Positions 1-7,798 of a DNA stretch of 64,000 bases are shown here, in pieces; position 1 is the stretch's first letter, and each line of letters begins with the position of its first letter. The notes beneath the pieces are model-generated. The model was not told the DNA's origin. It saw nothing but the letters and a program-made list of their open reading frames with translations, and did not search any database. The translations under genes were made by a program, and so were the position numbers. The stretch spans positions 21,263 through 85,262 of the forward strand of contig JAJXZJ010000029.1 of NCBI GenBank assembly GCA_021780105.1, read 5' to 3'. The stretch comes from a bacterium (lineage in GTDB: Bacteria; Verrucomicrobiota; Verrucomicrobiia; Limisphaerales; J093).

Positions 1-666
1 GTTGCCGTTGTAGAGCAACAGCGGCTTGCCGTCCCAGTAGAACCACAGGTCGGCGTATTTTCCCGGCTTGTACACCTTGTCGAACAAGTCCTGCACCACC
101 GTGATGACCGGGCCGTTGAATGCCCAAAAGCAAAACTGCGGCACCCGGTTGCCCTCCGCCTTCATCTTCTCCATGACGGCGAACAGGACGGCCCATTCGT
201 CCCAGTAACGCACCGCGTTGGTTACATCCATCACCAGCACGTCCACGCCCGCGTCGGCGAGCATGGACATGTCCTTGCGGATGACATACTCATCCTTGCT
301 AAAAAAGTAGCCCGCCTCCGGTTCGCCCCAATGGTAAGAACCTTCCGTCCAGAGCGGATCCTTGGCATCGAGTCGCGCCTTGGGATCTTCGGCGAGAATG
401 CGCGACACGTCCGCGGCATACGGGCGTTTGAGGTTGTGATTCGCATCGCTGTGCCACGTGATGTAGAAGATCCCCACGACCCGCCGCTGGTCTGTCTTGA
501 CCGGGCCCACTACGGAAGAGGTCGGCAGGTTCCGTCCCAACGCGTCGTGCCCGACCCACGTGTCGGGAAACAGGTCGCGGTAGGAAGGCGTTCCATCCGC
601 AGACGCCCCGCTCGCCACACTCAGCAGGCAGGCCAGGATCAGGGGGATTCGCACGTTGTTTTTCAT
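1..666 (-). CDS. Secreted GH71/99-like glycoside hydrolase (partial, C-terminus missing)
   Basis: The reading frame is open for 222 codons from an ATG at 666 to the left edge, so only the N-terminal part is seen. A strong Shine-Dalgarno (GAAGGAG) lies upstream. Residues 1-23 form a signal peptide (MKNN, hydrophobic core, ASGASA), so the product is exported. The rest reads like the first strands of a TIM barrel: VVGIFYITWHSD, then MLADAGVDVLVMDVTNA, then RVPQFCFWAFNGP and the stretch ending GKPLLLYNGN. The pattern 'Y..W...DA, D.L..DVTN, YW.GKPLL' is typical of GH71/GH99-like and related WbsX-type hydrolases of alpha-glycans. The family call is by pattern memory; the catalytic carboxylates cannot be assigned on a fragment. 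It lies 121 bases downstream of the GH39 gene on the same strand, so co-transcription is plausible. Confidence 0.65.
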   Translation of the reverse strand, partial: MKNNVRIPLILACLLSVASGASADGTPSYRDLFPDTWVGHDALGRNLPTSSVVGPVKTDQRRVVGIFYITWHSDANHNLKRPYAADVSRILAEDPKARLDAKDPLWTEGSYHWGEPEAGYFFSKDEYVIRKDMSMLADAGVDVLVMDVTNAVRYWDEWAVLFAVMEKMKAEGNRVPQFCFWAFNGPVITVVQDLFDKVYKPGKYADLWFYWDGKPLLLYNGN

Positions 667-787
667 GATTACAATTCTCCTTCAAAGGCGCCATCGAGGA
701 TGGCAGGCGTTTCGGCACATCCACCTTTGCCGCCGGGCGGGTAATCCGCGTCAGCAGCTTCTTTCGGGTGACAATTCATATCGCTCG

Positions 788-2257
788 TTATCTCGTCCTG
801 GCCGCTGACTGCCACTGTAACAAGGCAACGGCGGGGCCATCCAGGGTTAATGACATCACACCGTTGCCGGTCGCGTTGGTCGCGTTGCCGATCAGAACGA
901 AATCATGTGTTGCATCCACCAGGCGTGTCGCGACGACAGTGCGCCCGGACCACGGGAGTTGGCTGACCATGAGCCGGTATTCCGTGTGCGAGCGAGCCAG
1001 TTGGCTGATGAGCACCGAGGCTTCGCTGCCGGCTTCGTTCAAGCCCGCGGCCACCGCCAGTTGCCCCGCCATGCCATCGTGTGTCTCCACGCGGCGAGGT
1101 GTGTCGAGCAGTCGGCGAAACGCGAGCAAGGCGTAATAGTTCTTTTGCGGCACTCCGTTCTCATTGAACAACCCGAATCCGCCCAGTTCACCGTGATAAA
1201 GATTGCAGACGTCCACCGGCGCATCCTGCAAATCCAACAGCGCTGAGACGATGAACGCGGCGCCAGGCGCTCCCGCCATCGCTTCGTAATACGCCTGCCG
1301 GGCTTGTGGCGAACTGCTGCGCGACAGCGGCGCCCAGGAGCCACCCGGAAGGAAATTCCATTCGTTGAGATGGCTCTCCGTCTTGGTAAATCCGTTCGCA
1401 TCCAACAGGCTGCGAATGGCCCGGACACGCCGCACCAACTCGCGCGGATCGGCGGTGTAACAGTGCCATGAAAAGAAGTCCAACGGCAGGTCCTCCCGGC
1501 GGCAGAGCGCGAGGAAGTTCGTGACAAATGCAGTTGGACGAAATTCTCCGTCAACGAACTGGCCGCTCGCACCCACGGCCGGACCACCCACTTTCAACCT
1601 GGGATAGCGCCTTTTGATGGCGTTCGCGGCGACGCGGTAGAGGTGAAAGTAGTCTTCGTCCGTTCCGCTCCACATGGCCGGGCGGTTCTCCGGTTCATTC
1701 CAGATTTCCCAGTAACGGATGTCGCAGTGAAAACCGTTCGCCCAGCCCTCATTGTAATGCCGGATGATGCCCAGACAGATGTTGGCCCACTGGGCGGCAT
1801 CACGCGGTGGATGCGCAAATCGTCTTTTCGAGGTGTGTTCGATGCTTTCGCCAAGACGGTAAACAATCTGGGCGCCGGTCTGCCGCGTGTCGGCGAGGTA
1901 TTCGTCCGTGAGGGCAAAGTCGTAGCTGGCAGCCTGATCGGAAGCCGCGTTGAAATCCGGAAAAACACAGTGGACGTCCACGACATCAGGATTCGGCCAA
2001 TGACAATCATGCAGCCGCACGCTGGGCGGTTTGAGCATCTGAAGAGCGGCGGTCACGTCAATCAAGCCGCCGGCCGCAAGCGGCCCCTTGTTGATGCCAT
2101 GCAGGGGTCTCAAGAACCCGTTCGTCCGTGAAAAATCGAGGAGTAATTCCGTAGGTGCGTCCGCCCCACGCAAGGGCGTTATGGCTGACACGACCGCCAT
2201 CGCAGCCATGATGGCCCACGCCGCGAAAGTCGAAACGTTTTCAAATCCCTGTTTCAC
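788..2257 (-). CDS. Secreted glycoside hydrolase family 39 (beta-xylosidase/L-iduronidase-like)
   Basis: 489 residues with a signal peptide at about 1-32. The GH39 hallmarks are clear: RYWEIWNEPE places the acid/base Glu at 188, and SHLNEWNF places the nucleophile Glu at 299, both at the ends of barrel strands. HDCHWPNPD (83-91) and SWHCYTADP (263-271) are further active-site strands. Family members hydrolyse beta-xylosides, alpha-L-iduronides or beta-glucosides with retention; which substrate is used cannot be read here. The start is GTG at 2257, chosen because GAGGAGA sits about 7 bases upstream; an ATG two bases further up is out of frame. It precedes the GH71/99-like gene on the same strand. 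The C-terminal 100 residues look like the usual beta-sandwich. Confidence 0.88.
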   Translation of the reverse strand: MKQGFENVSTFAAWAIMAAMAVVSAITPLRGADAPTELLLDFSRTNGFLRPLHGINKGPLAAGGLIDVTAALQMLKPPSVRLHDCHWPNPDVVDVHCVFPDFNAASDQAASYDFALTDEYLADTRQTGAQIVYRLGESIEHTSKRRFAHPPRDAAQWANICLGIIRHYNEGWANGFHCDIRYWEIWNEPENRPAMWSGTDEDYFHLYRVAANAIKRRYPRLKVGGPAVGASGQFVDGEFRPTAFVTNFLALCRREDLPLDFFSWHCYTADPRELVRRVRAIRSLLDANGFTKTESHLNEWNFLPGGSWAPLSRSSSPQARQAYYEAMAGAPGAAFIVSALLDLQDAPVDVCNLYHGELGGFGLFNENGVPQKNYYALLAFRRLLDTPRRVETHDGMAGQLAVAAGLNEAGSEASVLISQLARSHTEYRLMVSQLPWSGRTVVATRLVDATHDFVLIGNATNATGNGVMSLTLDGPAVALLQWQSAARTR

Positions 2258-2867
2258 ATCTCTCCTCGAAGGCTTCGTCCAAAATGGACGGAAGCCAAGG
2301 GGCCAACCCGGCGGCGCTTCCAGCTTGCGGACGCATCAGCGCGTCCAGTTCGGCCATGCCCGGCATTGTTTGGCTAGCGGCTGTCTTGATCACTCCGACC
2401 AGCCCATCATCTGTCCGAGTCGGCATCATCTTGCGTAAGGCAAAGGGTTTATAACCATGAGCCTTGCCTTCTGCACGCAAAATATGGGCCGAATCTCGAA
2501 TCACTTTCGGAAGCGCACATTGCCTGCATGCACAGAAGTGCGCCAACGCCCACGAAGCCAGCCCTAACCCTGCCGGCAACTTTTCGCCCGATGATGAGGT
2601 GTTGCCCCTCCCTGCAGCCACCTGAGTCCCTCGGCCGTCCGCACGAACCAACGACAATCCCCGGCCAGAGTCCGGTCGGCGATGTCCTCGAATGGCGAAG
2701 CAAGCCAAGGGACGCAAGTGCGGCGGTGGGGGTTGCCGACGATCGCAGGGTCCGCACCTCGATTTTGAGCAACTGGCACCCGCGAATCAGATCTTGGAGG
2801 GCATTGATGTCAGCCTTCCAAAGGGCGGGATCGTTACTATCCGAGCTGTAACTCCTTGATTCTGAAG
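2258..2867. other. Gene-poor interval upstream of the GH39 gene
   Basis: 610 bases between the GH39 start and tRNA-Thr. Several open frames of 70-158 codons overlap on both strands. None has a recognisable family, a Shine-Dalgarno or a consistent reading frame, and the longest (2241..2717, minus) runs into the GH39 start. It could be a decayed gene, but I cannot identify one. The GH39 promoter should lie in the first 150 bases. Confidence 0.4.
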
Positions 2868-2942
2868 TGGAGCCAATGGTCGGGATTGAACCGACGACCT
2901 ACGGTTTACGAAACCGTTGCTCTGCCACTGAGCTACATTGGC
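2868..2942 (-). tRNA. tRNA-Thr (anticodon CGU)
   Basis: Read on the minus strand, the acceptor GCCAATG (from 2942) pairs with CATTGGC, followed by discriminator U and an encoded CCA (2868-2870). The D arm is GCTC...GAGC. The anticodon stem ACGGT/ACCGT closes the loop TTCGTAA, giving anticodon CGU, which decodes ACG. The T arm is GTCGG-TTCGATC-CCGAC. All four stems pair and the length is 75 nt with CCA. Confidence 0.96.
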
Positions 2943-3055
2943 CCTGACAAGGCGGGAAATCTGCGGCCAGCAATGAATCGTGGCAAGCGATTTCCACCGT
3001 CTGTCTCCGTTATCACACAACGTCATGGCTCGCGGCCACCTGGCTGCGACACTGA

Positions 3056-5566
3056 TCACGGCACTTGAGACACAGGCGCCTTCGCCTTCGGAGCGGCGAG
3101 TGGCAGCGGAAGTTCAGCCGTGAAGGCCAGTTCCGGATCGCCGCGCCGCTGCAGCGTCAGACAAAGGGTGCGCAGGCTGGGCCTGAGCCGGTGGACGGTG
3201 GACTGGCCGTTGCATTCGAGCGTCACCGGCTTGCTGAAGTCAATCAGCCGGCCGTCGAGAAACACCGCGGCCGACGGGACGTCTGGTGTTGTGGTCACCG
3301 TAAGGAGGTTGTCGTGACAGGCCGCGTCAATTTCCCGCTCCTTGCCGGGGGCATCGGTGTGAAGCCAGAAGAAGTCCGTGACGACCTTGTCGGTCATCAG
3401 CCACGTCAGATCGCGCGGCGCGGGGTTGCGCACGGCGGAATACATTTCGGCAATCTTGTCGCGATCCGGCAGTCCGGTGTGGCCATTGCCGGGAATGATT
3501 TGCACGGTCACGGGATAGATGTCGGTGCGGTCGCCGCGCAACGCCTGCATCGCCGCGGCAAATTTGCGGTCGCGTTCAATGCGGCCATACATCGTGTCCT
3601 TCTCGCCGACCATGCAGGTGAAGACGGTGTTGCGGAGTGTCTTGCCGGTGGTCTCGCCGTCGGTGGGCGCGCCGGCGCTGGCGTGGATGGCGGCAAAAAG
3701 GTCCGGTTCTTTCGGGCCGATCGCGAACGCGCCGTAGCCGCCATGCGAGTAGCCCATGATGAACACCTTGTCCGGGTTCACGCCGCCGAACAGCAGGAAC
3801 TCGCGGACCAGGTTGGCGACGAGCGGATAAACATAGACATCGTAAAAACCGTTCCACATGTCGTTGGGCGCGCGCAGGGCCACGTAGTAATAGCCGCCAA
3901 CTTCGGGATGGTCGCGGTAGTAGTGCTGCATGATCTGCCACTGGCTGTCGTTGACCTCCTTCGGCGCCCCGCCGCCGCCATGCATGGCGATGAACAACGC
4001 CCACCCATCCGCCGGGCGGACACCGATGGTCCGAACCGTGAACGGGCTGACATGGTTGTCAAAAGATGCCCGGTGCGCGGCGAAGTCCTGCGCGAGCACG
4101 GCGTGAACCGGCGCGGCGCGGAAGGCGGTCCAGGCGGCCTGCCGCACCGCGGCTTCATTCCGGAGCAACAGGCGTTCAAACCGCACCGGGAATTTCCAGA
4201 CTGCCTGCGCGTTGGCGGACGCGGAAAAGAACCGGAGCAGTTCGGCCTGTAGCGCGGCTCCGTCACGCGGGTCAAGCCGGCGAACCGGCGGCGGCGGCGC
4301 GCACACGGCAGCCGGTGTGATCACGGGGGGAATGCCGCCGAGAAAGATCGTCAGCGCGTCCTGCGCGTTGGTGCCGGTGGTGAAATACTGCCGATGCACG
4401 GCGCCGCCGTGCGTGACGGCAATCTGGTAAGTGTGGTGCTTGGCCAGTTCAAACGGCAGCGCGTCGTTCATGTCCGCCGTTTCGCCGCGACTCTGGCCGG
4501 TGAAACGACGCGTGCCGTCCGCGAGGTCGGTCACCACCACGTCGGCGGCGACACGGCTGCCCACGGGGCGGTCGAGCACCCTGACCTGCAGCCGCGTGGC
4601 GTCGGCGTCGGCGGGCTTGGCCCTGGCGGCGTAGCGGCCGGTCACGTTCACCGCGTTCACCCAGTCAATCCGCGGCGCCCACACCAGCGGAAAGGCGAGG
4701 CCGGTCTTCGCGAAGCTGCTCGCGTAAATCGCGTGTTCGGGCACGTCCTTCAGGGCGTGCGAGGCGTTGTCCACGAACCAGCCGTGGTCCAGTCCTTTCG
4801 GGTCCGGTTCCGCGGCGCCGGCGAAATGCCAGCCGTTGTCCCAGACCTCCACCCAGGTGTGATTGCCACTGTTGTTCGCCCAGAGTGGCGTGCCGGCGAC
4901 GCGGGCGGGCACGCCGACAGCGCGGCAGGCGTCCACCAGCAGGATGGAAAGGCCGGTGCAGGTGGCGACGCCGGTTGCCATTGTTTCAAACGGCCCCTGA
5001 TCGGGCCGGTGGCGCTGCGTCGAGTAACGCACTTTGAGCAGACCAAACAGTTTCTGATTCAGCCGTTGAGCCGCTTCGCCTGGCGTCCGACAGTGCTCGA
5101 TCAGCGGGGCGGCAATCTCGTAGAGGCGTTTCCGCCAGTTGTCGCGGGGTTCATTCAGGTTGGCGTAAGGCAGCACATCGTTGAAAAACACGCCCTCCGG
5201 CAGACGACGCCCCCACGGGACCGCCGCGCGGACCCGGTAAGCCAGCGCGAGATCGTCCCGCAGGAATTCGGCCGAAAGACGCGTCAGATCGCGCGGCGGC
5301 ATGTTCGTGAGCAGAAATTGGAGTCCGTCGCGCTGGGCGGCCGGTGTCTCGTTCAGCGCGCGGACCAGCTCGCTGCGATTGGTGCCCGCCAGCGCCAGCG
5401 CCTCCTCCACTGACGCGGGCCACCACGCGGCGGCCGCTGCAAACCCGCTGCCGGCTGAAATACTTCCTATAACGACTCCCAGCAGAATCCACGTCCTGAT
5501 GGCAGGAACGCGCCACAATCTTCCCGCCGAACATGCCAATCCCAACCGTCGGACACAGATTTTCAT
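3056..5566 (-). CDS. Secreted transglutaminase-like domain fused to an alpha/beta-hydrolase esterase
   Basis: 836 residues. A hydrophobic segment at 25-47 is a signal peptide. Residues about 130-265 form a transglutaminase/protease-like core: GVATCTGLS gives Cys203, GNHTWVEVW gives His236, and the Asp in AAEPD (255) completes a Cys-His-Asp triad. A beta-rich linker follows (about 310-400). Residues about 510-760 are an alpha/beta hydrolase: MHGGGG is an oxyanion-type loop, GYSHGGYGAF carries the nucleophile Ser607, and PGNGHTG near 695 probably supplies the His. This second half resembles PHB-depolymerase or ferulate-esterase-like enzymes. Cleaving or remodelling an exported polymer is inference. 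It stands alone, 126 bases from the ABC-F gene on the same strand. Confidence 0.82.
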   Translation of the reverse strand: MKICVRRLGLACSAGRLWRVPAIRTWILLGVVIGSISAGSGFAAAAAWWPASVEEALALAGTNRSELVRALNETPAAQRDGLQFLLTNMPPRDLTRLSAEFLRDDLALAYRVRAAVPWGRRLPEGVFFNDVLPYANLNEPRDNWRKRLYEIAAPLIEHCRTPGEAAQRLNQKLFGLLKVRYSTQRHRPDQGPFETMATGVATCTGLSILLVDACRAVGVPARVAGTPLWANNSGNHTWVEVWDNGWHFAGAAEPDPKGLDHGWFVDNASHALKDVPEHAIYASSFAKTGLAFPLVWAPRIDWVNAVNVTGRYAARAKPADADATRLQVRVLDRPVGSRVAADVVVTDLADGTRRFTGQSRGETADMNDALPFELAKHHTYQIAVTHGGAVHRQYFTTGTNAQDALTIFLGGIPPVITPAAVCAPPPPVRRLDPRDGAALQAELLRFFSASANAQAVWKFPVRFERLLLRNEAAVRQAAWTAFRAAPVHAVLAQDFAAHRASFDNHVSPFTVRTIGVRPADGWALFIAMHGGGGAPKEVNDSQWQIMQHYYRDHPEVGGYYYVALRAPNDMWNGFYDVYVYPLVANLVREFLLFGGVNPDKVFIMGYSHGGYGAFAIGPKEPDLFAAIHASAGAPTDGETTGKTLRNTVFTCMVGEKDTMYGRIERDRKFAAAMQALRGDRTDIYPVTVQIIPGNGHTGLPDRDKIAEMYSAVRNPAPRDLTWLMTDKVVTDFFWLHTDAPGKEREIDAACHDNLLTVTTTPDVPSAAVFLDGRLIDFSKPVTLECNGQSTVHRLRPSLRTLCLTLQRRGDPELAFTAELPLPLAAPKAKAPVSQVP

Positions 5567-5692
5567 AACCCTCCGCAGCGTGACAGATCGGCCGTGACTT
5601 GCAACGGCTCAAGTAACCGCCGACCGCGGCGGACGTTTTTGCGCGGTGTTTGGGCGGCCCGGCATGCGGATGGCAAGCCGGCCGGCAGCGGA

Positions 5693-7609
5693 TCAACCCG
5701 CCGACGGAACCGCCGAAGCGATGCGAATCGCCTCCAACTCCTCCCACCGGGCGTAAAGCCGGGCGAGATTCTCTTTCGCAGCGGCGAGATCGGCGGTGAG
5801 CTGGTTGGTGTGCGGCGCGTGCGTGCGGTGAAAATCCGGCGAGGCAAACAGGCCTTCGATCCGGGCGATTTCCGCGTCCACGGCCAGGATTTGCCCTTCC
5901 ATCCCCTCCAATTCGCGCGTCTCCTTGAACGAGAGTCTGCGCGGCTTGGCGGGTTTCGACGCAGCGGCGGTTCGAGAAGGCGCCGCCGATTTGGTTAACG
6001 ACAAGATGGCCGCGCGCTCACGAGCAGCAGCCACATCTGTCCGTTGTTTCTTCTCCAGGTAGTAATCGTAGTCGCCGACGCTGTGATGGATTCTGCCGTC
6101 GCCCTCGAACGCCAGCACGTCCGTGCAGACACGGTTGAGGAAATAGCGGTCGTGACTCACGACCAGCACAACGCCTGGAAACGCGATCAGCGCCTCCTCC
6201 AGCACGCGCAACGTCGGCAGGTCGAGGTCGTTCGTCGGCTCGTCGAGGATGAGAAAATTGCCGCCGTTTTTCAGGATGCGCGCGAGCAACAGCCGGCTGC
6301 GTTCGCCGCCGCTGAGGTATTTCACCTGCGTGGTGATGCGGTCGTCGGCGAACAAAAACCGTTTGAGATAGGCCCGCAGGGACAGCGTGCCATTGCCGAA
6401 GATGACAAATTCCGTGCCATCGCTCACCTCCTCCAGCGCCGTGCGCTCCTCGCGCAATTGAATGCGGCCCTGGTCCACATAGTTGAACTTCGTGAGCTGG
6501 CCGGTCTTCACCGTGCCTTCGGTGGGCGCCAACTGGCCGATGACGAGCTTAAGCAAGGTGGTTTTGCCCAGACCGTTCCGGCCGGCGACGCCGATGCGCC
6601 GGCCGTTTTCGAACGTGAAATTGAATCCGCGAAACAGCGTGCGTCCGCCCAGGTCCATGCCCAGATTGCTCAACTCCACCACACGGTTGCCCAGTGCCGG
6701 CGGCGGTGGCAGGCAAAGCTCCACGTCCTCCTCGACCACCGGCCCGTCCTGCGCGGCGGTTTCGTAGTAACGCTCGAACCGGTTCTTCTGTTTGCTGCGC
6801 TGCGCCCGCGGACCCTGCCGCACCCAGGCCAGTTCCTTTTTCAGAAACATCTGGCGCTTGTGTTCGATGGTGGCGTCGGCGGCCTGACGCTCGGCCTTGT
6901 CCAGCAGGTAATCGGTGTAGTTGCCGGCGTGCGAGAAAAACCGGCCATCGGACAGCTCCACCATGCGTTTCGCCACGCGATCGAGGAAATAGCGGTCGTG
7001 CGTGACAACAAGGAATGAACCATGGAATTCATCGAGAAACTCCGCCACCCACTCAATGGATTCCGGGTCCAGGTGGTTCGTCGGCTCGTCGAGGATGAGG
7101 AGGTCCGGCTGTGCAACCAGGGTGCGGCACATGGCCACACGCCGTTTCTCGCCGCCGGAAAGCGTCTCAATGCGCCGGTTGCCGGCGGGACAGTTCAGGT
7201 GCGACATCGCGGTTTCGAGGCGCCGGTCCAGCGTCCAGCCTTCCAGCGCGGCGATGCGCTGCTCCAGCGCCTCGTGCCGCTTCGATGCGGCCGGCAGCGA
7301 TTCGAATTCCGCAATCAAATCGAGCACCGGCTTCGCGCCGTCGCGAATGTTTTCGCGAACGCTCTTCGCCGGATCGAGCATGAAGTCCTGCGGGAGGTAG
7401 CTGACGACGAGTTCGCGCCGCCGCGTAATGTCGCCGCGGTCGGGCGATTGCAGCCCGGCGAGGAGGCGGAGGAACGTCGTCTTGCCGCAGCCGTTGCGCC
7501 CGACCAGCCCGATGCGGTCGCCCTCCTCAACGGCGAGCGTCGCGCGGTCAAGCACCACGCGTTCGCCGTAGCGCACGGTGATTTCAGTGGCGGTCAGGAT
7601 GGTGGACAT
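5693..7609 (-). CDS. ABC-F family ATPase (Uup/EttA-type ribosome-associated)
   Basis: 638 residues with two ABC cassettes and no membrane segments. Walker A motifs are GRNGCGKTT and GRNGLGKTT, signatures LSGGEKRR and LSGGERSR, and Walker B motifs LILDEPTNHLD and LILDEPTNDLD. The charged inter-domain linker (about 240-290, rich in Lys/Arg/Gln) is the ABC-F P-site tRNA-interaction motif, and the last 90 residues form a helical coiled-coil domain as in Uup. Such proteins act on ribosomes or branched DNA rather than transport. I start at the ATG at 7609 (MSTILTATEITVRYG), where alignment to the family begins. An ATG 15 codons upstream adds residues without family similarity. Confidence 0.93.
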   Translation of the reverse strand: MSTILTATEITVRYGERVVLDRATLAVEEGDRIGLVGRNGCGKTTFLRLLAGLQSPDRGDITRRRELVVSYLPQDFMLDPAKSVRENIRDGAKPVLDLIAEFESLPAASKRHEALEQRIAALEGWTLDRRLETAMSHLNCPAGNRRIETLSGGEKRRVAMCRTLVAQPDLLILDEPTNHLDPESIEWVAEFLDEFHGSFLVVTHDRYFLDRVAKRMVELSDGRFFSHAGNYTDYLLDKAERQAADATIEHKRQMFLKKELAWVRQGPRAQRSKQKNRFERYYETAAQDGPVVEEDVELCLPPPPALGNRVVELSNLGMDLGGRTLFRGFNFTFENGRRIGVAGRNGLGKTTLLKLVIGQLAPTEGTVKTGQLTKFNYVDQGRIQLREERTALEEVSDGTEFVIFGNGTLSLRAYLKRFLFADDRITTQVKYLSGGERSRLLLARILKNGGNFLILDEPTNDLDLPTLRVLEEALIAFPGVVLVVSHDRYFLNRVCTDVLAFEGDGRIHHSVGDYDYYLEKKQRTDVAAARERAAILSLTKSAAPSRTAAASKPAKPRRLSFKETRELEGMEGQILAVDAEIARIEGLFASPDFHRTHAPHTNQLTADLAAAKENLARLYARWEELEAIRIASAVPSAG

Positions 7610-7798
7610 GCCGGATCGTGACGCCAGCAGAGATGGGGCTTGCCCAAGCCGCATTCCGCAAATCGCGTCACCAAAGCAACCGTAGCGGTGGCTGATTTGA
7701 TTGTCAGCCCGATTTGCGATCTGTCGTCGAAAATCCGGGTGATGGTTCGGACAATTCCGGGATTGGCATCCTGACCGAATTGGCGTTCATTCGTGGCC

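Noticed and set aside
2241..2717. 158-codon minus-strand open frame upstream of GH39
   Set aside because: It ends inside the GH39 start, has no recognisable domain, and its residue make-up looks like a shadow of high-GC sequence.
3065..4252. 395-codon plus-strand frame
   Set aside because: Antisense to the transglutaminase-esterase gene, whose catalytic motifs are clear; the product is Arg/Gly/Ala-rich with no domain.
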